9,039 nucleotides of DNA from Pseudanabaena sp. CAN_BIN31 (GTDB taxonomy: Bacteria > Cyanobacteriota > Cyanobacteriia > Pseudanabaenales > Pseudanabaenaceae): contig JAJAZG010000057.1 in the NCBI GenBank assembly GCA_026785865.1, positions 1 to 9,039 on the forward strand. Direction: 5' to 3'. Under the pieces are notes generated by a model. The model saw only the letters and a program-made list of their open reading frames with translations. It made no database searches and was not told the origin of the DNA. Positions 1-6,671 of this stretch are shown one piece after another. Both the position numbers and the translations under genes were made by a program. Within the stretch, counting starts at the first letter, position 1, and every line of letters starts with the position of its first letter.

Positions 1-170
1 CATCAATTGGACTTGCTGCTGCCGCCACTGCATCTAGTGATGTACTGCTTTGTTGCGCCTGAAATCCGAAAAATAAAGCTGTGGTGAGCAGGATAGCGGC
101 GATCGCCACTAACAAGTTGCGTAACCGATTAGCGGCAGGTGTTGGACTAGAAGGATTTTCTAAATTCATA
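1..170 (-). CDS. N-terminal part of a membrane-anchored protein, possibly TxlA/HCF164-like thioredoxin
   Basis: A minus-strand reading frame opens with ATG at 170-168 and runs open off the left edge, giving 56 residues. It begins MNLENPSSPTPAANRLRN and is followed by a single hydrophobic segment (about residues 18-36, LLVAIAAILLTTALFFGF). After that comes a polar linker with QAQQSSTSLDAVAAAASPID. This layout (short Pro/Ser-rich N-terminus, one anchor helix, Ala-rich linker ending in SPID) resembles the start of cyanobacterial TxlA/HCF164 proteins. Those are thylakoid-anchored, thioredoxin-like thiol oxidoreductases used in cytochrome b6f assembly. The thioredoxin domain and its CxxC motif would lie outside the window, so the family call is inference from the N-terminus alone. 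A HIP1 site (99-106) lies inside the frame, as is common in host genes. The gene is divergent from the symporter to its right. Confidence 0.6.
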
Positions 171-200
171 AAAATAACTAAAAATAACTGACGAAAAGTG

Positions 201-340
201 CTATTCCCATTATGTCGAGCAAGGTCTGTTCTATGCTAAATCAATTCTTACTCCTTTCCCAGTAGAAAAATATACATTAAAACCCAAGAATTAGCGGCGC
301 GAAGCGCCGCACCGCTAATCTTTGACTGGGAAGGGAATAG
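201..340. repeat. Nested inverted repeats in the divergent intergenic region
   Basis: This 140-bp stretch carries three nested inverted repeats. The outermost is CTATTCCC (201-208) with GGGAATAG (333-340). The middle one is 252-263 with 325-336, twelve pairs with one G-T. The innermost is ATTAGCGG (290-297) with CCGCTAAT (312-319), enclosing GGCGC-GAA-GCGCC. The arms overlap on the right side, so they are alternatives rather than one structure. It lies between two divergent genes and must share space with both promoters. I could not assign promoter boxes with confidence. It could be a small repetitive element, a transcriptional insulator or an RNA structure in the symporter leader. Confidence 0.6.
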
Positions 341-388
341 TGGCTAGCAATTTTTCAAAAAATCAATTTTATGTTAGCAAAATAAATC

Positions 389-1861
389 ATGACTAATCCC
401 GAAAATTCCTTTGATTCTTCCCAATATGACCTCACGCAAGCCAAATTAACTTTGGGTGAAAAACTTGCCTATGGTGCTGGAGATCTTGGTACTTCGATTA
501 CCACCAATCTGCTCTCATTCTTTCTATTATTCTTTTTTACCAATGTGGCCGGACTCGATCCCGCCCTTGCAGGAGTAGTTTTATTAGTTGGTAAAGTCTT
601 CGATGCGATTAACGATCCGATTATTGGTGTACTTAGCGATCGCACTAAATCAAAACTAGGAAGGCGACTACCTTGGATGATCTATTCGGCGATTCCGTTT
701 GGGCTAACATTTCTCGCCCAATGGTTAGTTCCTAGTACCGATAAAATGGTTCTGTTTTGGTATTACGTGATCATTGGCATTATTTTTAATACCTTTTTTA
801 CTGCCGTTAATCTTCCCTATACTGCGCTCACTCCCGAAATCACCCAAGATTATGACGAGCGCACTAGCTTGAATAGCTTCCGTTTTACTTTCTCGATCGG
901 TGGCAGTATTCTCTCTCTGTTTATCGCGCAATTGATTTTTGCATTTTTCAAAGATCCTGCTCGGCAAACGGACAGTTGTAATACTGGCGGAATGCAATAT
1001 ATTGTATTGGGTGCAGTCTGTGCGATTATTTCTAGTATCTCAATCTATTGGTGTATTTGGGGAATTAAAAATAGGGCGATCGCTAGCGATCGGCACCGAC
1101 TGCATAATAAATCCCTAGATGCTCAGGTTGAAGAATTGAGCTTTGTAGAACAGTTAAAAGTCGTCTTCAGCAATCGTCCATTCCTCTACGTGATTGGGAT
1201 CTATTTCTGCTCATGGCTAGCACTGCAAATCACCGCTTCGATCATTCCCTATTTCGTCGTCAATTGGATGAAGCTGCAAGAGAGCGATTTCATTCTAGTC
1301 ACGATCGCTGTCCAAGGTACGGCTCTAATCATGTTGTCAGTCTGGAGTGCGATCAGTAAGAGATTTGGTAAAAAAGTTGCTTACTTTATGGGTTCAGGTA
1401 TTTGGATTATTGCCCAAGCAGGTCTATTTTTCTTGCAGCCAGGACAAGTAGTGATGCTCTATGTACTGGCGACTATGGCAGGTGCTGGAGTTTCTACTGC
1501 TTATTTAATTCCTTGGTCGATGATTCCTGATGTCACCGATCTTGATGAACTAGAAACAGGTCAGCGCCGCGAAGGAATTTTCTATGCTTTTATGGTTCTC
1601 TTACAAAAGTTTGGACTAGCGATCGGTTTATTCTTACTTGGTTTCGGTCTATCATGGGCAAAATTTAAGGAAAGTGTGCCTTGTCAGCCTTTACCGATTC
1701 AGCCTGATTCGGCACTATTTGCAATTCGCGTTGCGATCGGTCCTTTACCAACGATCGCCTTAATTGTTGGCTTAGGTTTGGCATACTTCTATCCTATTAC
1801 TCGCGAAGTGCATACAGAAATTTTAATGCGTCTAGCAGAAAGAAGAAGAGAACAAAGCTAG
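389..1861 (+). CDS. GPH-family (MelB-like) sugar:cation symporter, major facilitator superfamily
   Basis: This 490-residue protein has about twelve hydrophobic segments, the usual size for glycoside-pentoside-hexuronide:cation symporters of the inner membrane. Family marks include YGAGDLG at residues 28-34, the helix-2 signature DAINDPIIG at 72-80, DRTKSKLGRR at 84-93 in the loop after it, and LPYTALTPEIT at 142-152. Asp72 and Asp76 match the cation-site aspartates Asp55 and Asp59 of MelB. Where MelB has its third site aspartate (Asp124), this protein appears to have Asn141, so the coupling ion may differ. A C-terminal segment, DVTDLDELETGQRREGIFYA, is typical of the family. The sugar is not predictable. 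The start ATG at 389 has no clear Shine-Dalgarno sequence; an upstream ATG at 371 is closed at once by a stop. No catabolic genes or sugar-specific regulator lie beside it. Transcription probably ends at the hairpin just after the stop. Confidence 0.85.
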   Translation: MTNPENSFDSSQYDLTQAKLTLGEKLAYGAGDLGTSITTNLLSFFLLFFFTNVAGLDPALAGVVLLVGKVFDAINDPIIGVLSDRTKSKLGRRLPWMIYSAIPFGLTFLAQWLVPSTDKMVLFWYYVIIGIIFNTFFTAVNLPYTALTPEITQDYDERTSLNSFRFTFSIGGSILSLFIAQLIFAFFKDPARQTDSCNTGGMQYIVLGAVCAIISSISIYWCIWGIKNRAIASDRHRLHNKSLDAQVEELSFVEQLKVVFSNRPFLYVIGIYFCSWLALQITASIIPYFVVNWMKLQESDFILVTIAVQGTALIMLSVWSAISKRFGKKVAYFMGSGIWIIAQAGLFFLQPGQVVMLYVLATMAGAGVSTAYLIPWSMIPDVTDLDELETGQRREGIFYAFMVLLQKFGLAIGLFLLGFGLSWAKFKESVPCQPLPIQPDSALFAIRVAIGPLPTIALIVGLGLAYFYPITREVHTEILMRLAERRREQS

Positions 1862-1867
1862 GCAAAT

Positions 1868-1922
1868 AAAACCTAAAAAGCTGTGGCGCACTCGCAGCGT
1901 GCGCCACAGCTTTTTTGGTTTT
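1868..1922 (+). terminator. Large hairpin after the symporter gene (shared-core palindrome, copy 1)
   Basis: The inner arms at 1875-1891 and 1899-1915 pair perfectly (17 bp, AAAAAGCTGTGGCGCAC and its complement) around a 7-nt loop. After one T-T mismatch the stem continues for six more pairs to 1868/1922. The right arm provides a T-rich tract, so it can act as an intrinsic terminator for the symporter. The A-rich left arm would do the same for transcripts from the other strand. Its core AAAAGCTrTGGCG recurs at 3783-3825 and 6681-6720. Confidence 0.8.
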
Positions 1923-1926
1923 TATC

Positions 1927-1965
1927 AAATAAAAAAGGCTTCGCAATGCGAAGCCTTTTTTATTT
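1927..1965. terminator. Perfect 39-nt hairpin in the convergent junction
   Basis: Arms 1927-1945 and 1947-1965 are perfect complements (19 bp on paper, with CAATG or AAT as the realistic loop). The GC core GGCTTCGC is flanked by A6 and T6 tracts on either side. That symmetry suits a bidirectional terminator between the symporter and the minus-strand channel-like gene, whose stop is ten bases away. Confidence 0.8.
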
Positions 1966-1975
1966 AAGTAGCTAT

Positions 1976-3652
1976 CTAATCTCTACGTCTGAATGATTCT
2001 AGCCATTCACGCAATTGTTGAGAAGCGATATCTCTGCCGCCAAGTCCAAAAGCCACGGCGATCGCCACGGCAATTGCACCTGTCAATAAACCGAACGCTA
2101 GATCAACGATATTGCTAGCGATGCCCATCTGCTTGAGAGCCATGGCACTAATCAGCGCCACAATCGAAATTCGAGCCGCATGACCGAGAATTCGTGCTTG
2201 TCGTCCGCCAGTACTAGAAATAAGATTAAAGGAGAGATTGGCAAGGTATAGACCGATCGCGAAGATAATCACACCGCTCAATACTTGACCTGCGACTAGC
2301 ATCACACCAAAGACAATGCGAGTAAGTGCATTAATCTGCAATACATCAGTGGCTGTGGCGATCGCCACTAGCATAATCCCTAGAAATACGATAATCCCAA
2401 CAATTTCGGAAGGAGTCTGTTGAGGTAGAGATGTTGTGAAATTATTTTCGGTATCAGTAAATTCGGAAGGAATTTGTTGAGGTAGATCTGTTGTGAAATT
2501 ATTTTCGGTATCAGCAAATGTAGTGGTGGGAGTTGATGAGATTGATTGAAAGCCCAACCAGTGCAAAATATTATTAAATCCTAAGCCAGTCAAAAGACCA
2601 GAAACAATATCTCTGACAAATTGACCGAGGAAATAAGCTACCGCAAGAATTATGCTAGCCGTAAATAGCTGTGGGACAAAGCGCAATACCTGATCGAGCA
2701 TCGCCGTAGCAGGGCGAGAGATCGAGCCAATTTCTAAGGCTTCTAATGTCGATACGGCCGTGGGAATCAGGATGAGAATATAGACAAAATTCCCAACTAC
2801 TTGAGAAAGACTATATTCGGTCTGATTAGAAGTCCAACGTTGCAGGAAGCGATCGGCTCCACTGGTTGCTAAGAGGTTAGTAACAATGCGCTTAACTGTT
2901 TGGGCAATGAGCCAACCGATACCACCAATCATCACCGCCTTGAGGATTTTGGGTAGAGCGCTCAAGATCTGATTGACCAGATTTTTGACTGGCTCAAGAG
3001 CTTGCACGAGTCCTAAAGTATCCAGTACCAAAGGCAGGAATAGCAACAAGATGAACCAATACAAAGCTGATGATAAGGTTTCGCTCAGAGAGATAGATTC
3101 TGTAGCCGATCCTCTAATCGCACCTATAGCTGTTCCTGTAGTTACCTCATCCTCATTAACTTGAGCGCTGACTTTAGAATCAATGTTTGCCGATCGCAAA
3201 AAGCGCCCGACAATCATTTTGCTAACAGTAGCAAGAACCCATGCAATACCAACTAAGATCGCCGCACCACCGAGCTTGGGCAAGAATGATGTGATTTGCC
3301 CTAATAAACCATTTAATGGGGTAGCGACAGCATCTAGCCTTAGGTATTGGAAAAAGGCGACTAAAGTGAAAAGCAAGATGATCCAAAAAACCGTAGTACC
3401 AGCCCATTTTTCAATCGGCAAATTACTACTCGAACCACCTAACCAATTTGCAAGTTTATTATCAACACTTGTCTGCTTTAGCAGGTTTTCGGTCATCGAA
3501 GCAAAAAATATTGCAACGATCCAACCACCAACTAAGATGGCGATCGCAAATACAAGTTGCAATACCAGTCCATCGGGCTTGAGTAAATCATCAACAGCAA
3601 AACTTCTTCCCGTTGAAGTCTGCGCCAACAGGAAAGTATTAAAATCGCGCAT
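1976..3652 (-). CDS. Mechanosensitive-channel-like membrane protein with four TM_helix-type repeats
   Basis: This 558-residue polytopic membrane protein resembles the cyanobacterial and bacterial TM_helix (CmpX-like) family, which is related to small-conductance mechanosensitive channels. After a first helix (about 29-51) it shows repeated units of an amphipathic stretch followed by a Gly/Ala-rich helix. These are NGLLGQITSFLPKLGGAAIL (114-133), a similar unit at 224-250, one at 316-342 and a more divergent one at 443-471. The C-terminal helix, AVAIAVAFGLGGRDIA (528-543), looks like the Gly/Ala pore helix (TM3) of MscS. The protein ends about fifteen residues later, so the cytoplasmic beta domain of MscS is absent. 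The start at 3652 has a good Shine-Dalgarno sequence on the minus strand (GAGGTG, 3657-3662, four bases away). An osmotic or membrane-tension role is family-based inference. The soluble loop at about 379-416 carries a tandem duplication, listed separately. Confidence 0.8.
   Translation of the reverse strand: MRDFNTFLLAQTSTGRSFAVDDLLKPDGLVLQLVFAIAILVGGWIVAIFFASMTENLLKQTSVDNKLANWLGGSSSNLPIEKWAGTTVFWIILLFTLVAFFQYLRLDAVATPLNGLLGQITSFLPKLGGAAILVGIAWVLATVSKMIVGRFLRSANIDSKVSAQVNEDEVTTGTAIGAIRGSATESISLSETLSSALYWFILLLFLPLVLDTLGLVQALEPVKNLVNQILSALPKILKAVMIGGIGWLIAQTVKRIVTNLLATSGADRFLQRWTSNQTEYSLSQVVGNFVYILILIPTAVSTLEALEIGSISRPATAMLDQVLRFVPQLFTASIILAVAYFLGQFVRDIVSGLLTGLGFNNILHWLGFQSISSTPTTTFADTENNFTTDLPQQIPSEFTDTENNFTTSLPQQTPSEIVGIIVFLGIMLVAIATATDVLQINALTRIVFGVMLVAGQVLSGVIIFAIGLYLANLSFNLISSTGGRQARILGHAARISIVALISAMALKQMGIASNIVDLAFGLLTGAIAVAIAVAFGLGGRDIASQQLREWLESFRRRD
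2406..2519 (-). repeat. Two-copy 57-bp tandem repeat inside the channel-like gene
   Basis: The segments 2406-2462 and 2463-2519 are consecutive copies of a 57-bp unit and differ at five positions. Each encodes 19 residues, so the frame is kept. The protein reads TENNFTTDLPQQIPSEFTD and then TENNFTTSLPQQTPSE. It lies in a hydrophilic loop between the third repeat unit and the last membrane domain, where length change should be tolerated. Confidence 0.9.
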
Positions 3653-3766
3653 ATTTCACCTCAATCAGAACAATTAAAGAAGCTTATAGATATATTTTGC
3701 TTCCCACGTATCTTAAGGGTAGTTATCGCTAAAGAAAATAAAGTAACAGTTAAGCTTTGTCTTGTA

Positions 3767-3841
3767 AATAAAAACCAAAACCGAAAAAGCTATGGCGCAC
3801 GCTACGCGTGCGCCATAGCTTTTTCGGTTTTGGTTTTTATT
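3767..3841 (-). terminator. 75-bp perfect palindrome downstream of the ABC ATPase gene (shared-core, copy 2)
   Basis: Arms 3767-3802 and 3806-3841 are complementary over all 36 positions, with only TAC in the loop. The centre holds AAAAAGCTATGGCGCACGC and its complement, and the outer arms are A/T-rich with CC/GG steps. On the minus strand it follows the ATPase stop (3866) by about 25 bases and has T-rich runs, so it fits a terminator for that gene. It also sits in the upstream region of the channel-like gene (start 3652). The stem is much longer than termination needs. Confidence 0.8.
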
Positions 3842-3865
3842 ACGTCTATCTACATGGGAAGAACT

Positions 3866-4870
3866 TTAACGCTTCTTTTTGCCTTTACTTGCAGCAAATA
3901 TTTCTGATTGAGCAATTTCAGCATCAAGAATAGTTTGGCCTGTCGCCGCTAGAAAAACATCATCAAGGCTGGGGCGTGACTGCGACAGGCTAAATATATT
4001 AATATCAACCGCCGTCAACATATTTTGGATTTCGCTAATGGCATTAGCATCAGGGGTAACAAATAAGTTAACCGCATTGCCTTGAGCGGCATTGATCGTA
4101 ATACTCTGCACAATCGGCAACTGCTGCAAAATCTTTTGAGCATGTTCTGCTTCATGGAGATCGGCAAACTCACGAATCCTGATCGTAATGCGATCGCCAC
4201 CTACTTTCATTTTTAATTCATCAGTTGTGCCTTCGGCAATTATTTTGCCTCGATCAATAATCGCCACGCGATCGGCAAGAGCATCAATTTCTTCGAGATA
4301 ATGACTGCTAATCAATACGGTTACGTCTGATGCTCGTAGCTTGCGTAAAAACTCCCAAATCGCAATCCGACTCTGAATATCTAAGCCGACTGTCGGCTCA
4401 TCAAGAATGAGTACCGATGGCTGGTGCAACAAACCTGCCGCGAGATCTAAACGTCTTTTTAGACCGCCCGAATATGTCCCCGAAAGCTTATCTGCGTAAG
4501 GCTCTAGTTGCAATAAATCTAATACGCTATCAATGCGATCGCTGATTTGTTTTGGCGGAATATGATACAAAGCCGCCTGAAAACGTAACAACTCACGCCC
4601 AGTTAGCACTTTATCCAGAGCCACTTCTTGAGCAATATAACCAAGGCGATCGCGTATTGCTCTTGCTTCAGTGACTCCAGCCACCTCGACCAAACCCGAA
4701 TCAGGAATAGTCAAAGTGCAAATACAGCGCATAGTTGTAGTTTTGCCAGCCCCATTTGGTCCTAGCAAACCATAAATCTGTCCCTGTGTAACATTTAAAG
4801 AAATTCCATCTACGGCAATAGTCTCGCCATAAGTCTTCCTGAGATTTTCAATTCTTATTGCCGATTGCAT
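3866..4870 (-). CDS. DrrA-type ABC transporter ATP-binding protein
   Basis: This 334-residue protein is a complete ABC ATPase. It has Walker A GPNGAGKTT (37-45), the Q-loop Gln81, signature YSGGLKRR (133-140), Walker B VLILDEPT (153-160), D-loop VGLD (161-164) and H-loop His190. After the nucleotide-binding domain comes a C-terminal regulatory region of the DUF4162 type (about 223-310) ending in PSLDDVFLAATG, a hallmark of the DrrA/daunorubicin-resistance-like subfamily of exporters. Such proteins pair with an ABC-2-type membrane permease, usually encoded just downstream. Here the next gene downstream is the channel-like protein, behind a strong hairpin, and no ABC-2 permease is present in the window. 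The substrate is unknown. The C-terminus ends in a basic run, KGKKKR. The start at 4870 has no evident Shine-Dalgarno sequence on the minus strand. Confidence 0.9.
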   Translation of the reverse strand: MQSAIRIENLRKTYGETIAVDGISLNVTQGQIYGLLGPNGAGKTTTMRCICTLTIPDSGLVEVAGVTEARAIRDRLGYIAQEVALDKVLTGRELLRFQAALYHIPPKQISDRIDSVLDLLQLEPYADKLSGTYSGGLKRRLDLAAGLLHQPSVLILDEPTVGLDIQSRIAIWEFLRKLRASDVTVLISSHYLEEIDALADRVAIIDRGKIIAEGTTDELKMKVGGDRITIRIREFADLHEAEHAQKILQQLPIVQSITINAAQGNAVNLFVTPDANAISEIQNMLTAVDINIFSLSQSRPSLDDVFLAATGQTILDAEIAQSEIFAASKGKKKR

Positions 4871-5225
4871 GGAGGTATCTAAAGTATTACGTTCTGTTAA
4901 CTTATTTTAACCGTGTCGTTCTGCAAACCGCAATAAAATCTCAAATCCCAATGTAAAAGATAAAAAGAGGGCGCAGAGCATAGGGGGCGCAGGGCAAAGC
5001 CCCGCTTTAGTTTTCCTTTTTCCCGTCTTGAGAACCGAAGTTTTTAAGATGGACGGGGTATATGTCGAAATATATTATTAGGTTAACTTTGTTTTCGTTC
5101 TTGAACGTAAGAGTAAATACAGTTCTATTGTTGAGAAATAAGGGATATCCAATAAATCATTTTCTAAATCGAGACAGACGCATAGGTATATTTACTAAAT
5201 TTATTTAAGGGGTAAAGAAAAGATT
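4871..5225. other. 355-bp gene-free region between divergent genes
   Basis: No convincing ORF or RNA gene is visible. It must hold the promoters of the minus-strand ATPase gene and the plus-strand phycobiliprotein-like gene. Visible structure includes a direct repeat GGGCGCAGrGCA at 4969-4980 and 4985-4996. A small GC hairpin follows (GCG-GGGC at 4987-4995 pairing with GCCC-CGC at 4999-5005). There is an inverted repeat CCCGTC (5022-5027) with GACGGG (5052-5057), and a 12-bp palindrome CGTTCTTGAACG at 5096-5107. The sequence turns AT-rich toward the plus-strand gene. AAGGGG at 5207-5212 is the nearest Shine-Dalgarno-like motif but is 13 bases from the ATG. I recognise no riboswitch. Confidence 0.5.
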
Positions 5226-5696
5226 ATGTTAACAATGAATCGTACATTAGATGAAAAAATTGCAGGTGTCGATCATGTCTATTTGACAGACAGCGACCTT
5301 TTCAATTTAGAACGTTTTGCTAATAGTTTTTCAGTCCGTGTCAAGACTTACAATCTCCTACGCGATCGCGCCGACGAAATCACGATCAGAAGCCTGAAGC
5401 TTTTGGCACAGCAATATCCTGAACTAGTCCAAAAACAGTTGCAACGATGCAAATACGACATGTCGAATATGATTCGTTACACATCTCTATCAGTATTGCG
5501 TGATGATGAATTATTCTTCCGTGAAACTCTGATGGATTGGCTGTCAAACATCATCATTTCTTATCAAGTTGCCAAAGAATGCTCCACCGCATATCGTCTA
5601 TTCCAATCAGTTGTTGACGAAATGTTACCCGCCGAATGTGCCGCGCTGGTAAAGCCATATTCAGAAATGGCGATATCTACATTGGTCAATGCTTAG
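5226..5696 (+). CDS. Phycobiliprotein-fold (allophycocyanin-like) protein lacking the canonical bilin cysteine
   Basis: This 156-residue protein matches the length and pattern of phycobilisome alpha/beta subunits. YLTDSDLFNLERFA (19-32) aligns with the helix-A region (YLSPGELDRIKSF in ApcA), and the 37-67 segment aligns with the following helices. At the chromophore pocket, IRYTSLSVLRDDELFFRE (83-100) aligns with the family motif ACLRDxxxxLR. Arg92 and Asp93, equivalent to Arg86/Asp87, are kept, but the attachment Cys84 is Val90. The remaining Cys residues (75, 119, 138) are elsewhere. It probably keeps the globin-like fold and does not attach a bilin at the usual site. A downstream linker-domain gene suggests work in or around the phycobilisome. 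The start may be ATG 5226 or the in-frame ATG 5235 (residue 4); neither has an ideal ribosome site. It is not a standard ApcA, ApcB, ApcD or ApcF by sequence. Function is unknown. Confidence 0.75.
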   Translation: MLTMNRTLDEKIAGVDHVYLTDSDLFNLERFANSFSVRVKTYNLLRDRADEITIRSLKLLAQQYPELVQKQLQRCKYDMSNMIRYTSLSVLRDDELFFRETLMDWLSNIIISYQVAKECSTAYRLFQSVVDEMLPAECAALVKPYSEMAISTLVNA

Positions 5697-5697
5697 T

Positions 5698-5718
5698 TAG
5701 CTACTCAAAAAGTAGCTA
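5698..5718 (+). other. Small hairpin directly after the phycobiliprotein-like stop
   Basis: TAGCTACT (5698-5705) pairs with AGTAGCTA (5711-5718) around the loop CAAAA, beginning two bases after the stop codon. It is AT-rich and lacks a following T-run, so it is more likely an mRNA 3' stabilising or processing structure than a terminator. Confidence 0.45.
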
Positions 5719-5784
5719 GCCAAGCTATAGAGATTTACCTCCGAGACTCTAGGTAGTTACAGCCTATTGAGGGTTTAAGTAATA

Positions 5785-5835
5785 CAGATAATTTTTTAAA
5801 AGTGCCGCTTCGCGGCACTTTTAAAAAATTATCTG
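5785..5835 (+). terminator. Perfect 51-nt hairpin between the phycobiliprotein-like and linker genes
   Basis: Arms 5785-5808 and 5812-5835 pair at all 24 positions around the loop TTC. The core AAAAGTGCCGC/GCGGCACTTTT is followed by TTTTAAAAAATT rather than a pure T-run. It can serve as a terminator or partial terminator in the 233-bp gap between two same-strand genes. Intercistronic hairpins that set unequal transcript levels are known from phycobilisome operons; that role here is inference. A short flanking inverted repeat, TTACAGC (5757-5763) with GCTGTAA (5857-5863), encloses it. Confidence 0.65.
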
Positions 5836-5929
5836 GGTTCTATGGCAGCGCAAGGCGCTGTAATAGCCAAATTGATCGATGTTCAATCGATATTTACAAG
5901 TTTTTTAGAGAGTTTTTGGAGAAGTTGTC

Positions 5930-6667
5930 ATGAACGACCATACCCCCATCACCATCGATCGCAAGTCCACGGAAGCAGATCGTCAAACCGCCCTTCATCA
6001 AATTTATGCCCAAGTCCTAGAGCGGCAGCCCTATGAACATGAACGCAAGGAAATCGCTAAGCTCGAAAAAGATTTTCTCAAAGGTAAGCTTGGCGTGCGC
6101 CACTTCATCGGCGAGCTAGTTATGTCACCTGTTTATCTGAACAGTTTTTATAAAGACTGCTCAAACCTCAAATTTGTGGAATGGAGCTTTAAGCATCTCC
6201 TTGGCAGAGCGCTTCAAGGTAAAGAGGAAATTGCCAAGTTCATGGATTTGTTAATGATGCATGGTGTATCCGCGTTTTTCCATGAAATTCTTGGCTCTGA
6301 AGAATACCGCAAAGCATTTGGCGGTTTCACGATTCCCTATGCCCATGATGTCAAGTTCTATGACTCACCCCGCAACTATCTGCAAACCGATCTGCTACAA
6401 CATGAACATGTTGGTCAAAGGGGCAAAGTTATTCCCACGATCTATTGGCAACAGTTGGGTATGGATTGTGAAACGGGTACTTGTGTGATGCCTAGTGCCA
6501 AAGTCGAAACACATCAAGAAAGTCCTAAGGTAAAAGAGCCAGTTTCTAAAGCTTTAAATGAGGAAATTGAAGAGCTTTTACAAATGTTGCAACATAGTGA
6601 TACTAGGCAAGTTTTGCAAAGCATGAATGAAAATCAGCGATCGCTGCTTCGCAATTTGGCGAAATAA
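5930..6667 (+). CDS. Phycobilisome linker-domain (PBS_linker_poly) protein
   Basis: This 245-residue protein has one phycobilisome linker domain (about residues 20-135). Visible family features are HQIYAQVLERQ (23-33), a VRHFIGELVMSPVY stretch (56-69) like the CpcG VRDFIRGLATS region, KFVEWSFKHLLGR (81-93) corresponding to RFVExxxxxLLGR, and LGSEEYRKAFG (121-131). This domain is used by rod, rod-core and core-membrane linkers to hold phycobiliprotein discs. After the domain come an aromatic-rich stretch (136-178), a CETGTC motif (Cys180 and Cys185), a charged linker and a predicted helical tail (about 207-245, EEIEELLQMLQ). There is no hydrophobic C-terminal helix, so it is unlike membrane-anchored CpcL, and no CpcD-type domain is evident. 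GGAGAAG at 5918-5924 gives a good Shine-Dalgarno sequence five bases before the ATG. Pairing with the Cys-less phycobiliprotein-like gene suggests a shared role. Confidence 0.8.
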   Translation: MNDHTPITIDRKSTEADRQTALHQIYAQVLERQPYEHERKEIAKLEKDFLKGKLGVRHFIGELVMSPVYLNSFYKDCSNLKFVEWSFKHLLGRALQGKEEIAKFMDLLMMHGVSAFFHEILGSEEYRKAFGGFTIPYAHDVKFYDSPRNYLQTDLLQHEHVGQRGKVIPTIYWQQLGMDCETGTCVMPSAKVETHQESPKVKEPVSKALNEEIEELLQMLQHSDTRQVLQSMNENQRSLLRNLAK

Positions 6668-6671
6668 ACCC

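Noticed and set aside
725..997. Minus-strand ORF of 90 codons inside the symporter gene
   Set aside because: It is antisense to a well-conserved membrane protein, and its translation shows no domain and has low-complexity content.
2973..3677. Plus-strand ORFs of 63 and 164 codons across the channel-like gene
   Set aside because: They are antisense to the real gene, and no recognisable motif or ribosome site supports them.
4871..4890. NtcA site (GTA-N8-TAC) near the ATPase start
   Set aside because: The GTA and TAC at this place are separated by ten bases, not eight.
5842..6036. 64-codon plus-strand ORF overlapping the linker start
   Set aside because: It lies in another frame, runs into the linker gene, and its C-terminal half is a His/Pro/Ser-rich shadow of the linker codons. 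The linker has the Shine-Dalgarno sequence.
6261..6488. 75-codon ORF inside the linker gene
   Set aside because: It is an out-of-frame shadow within a conserved linker domain.
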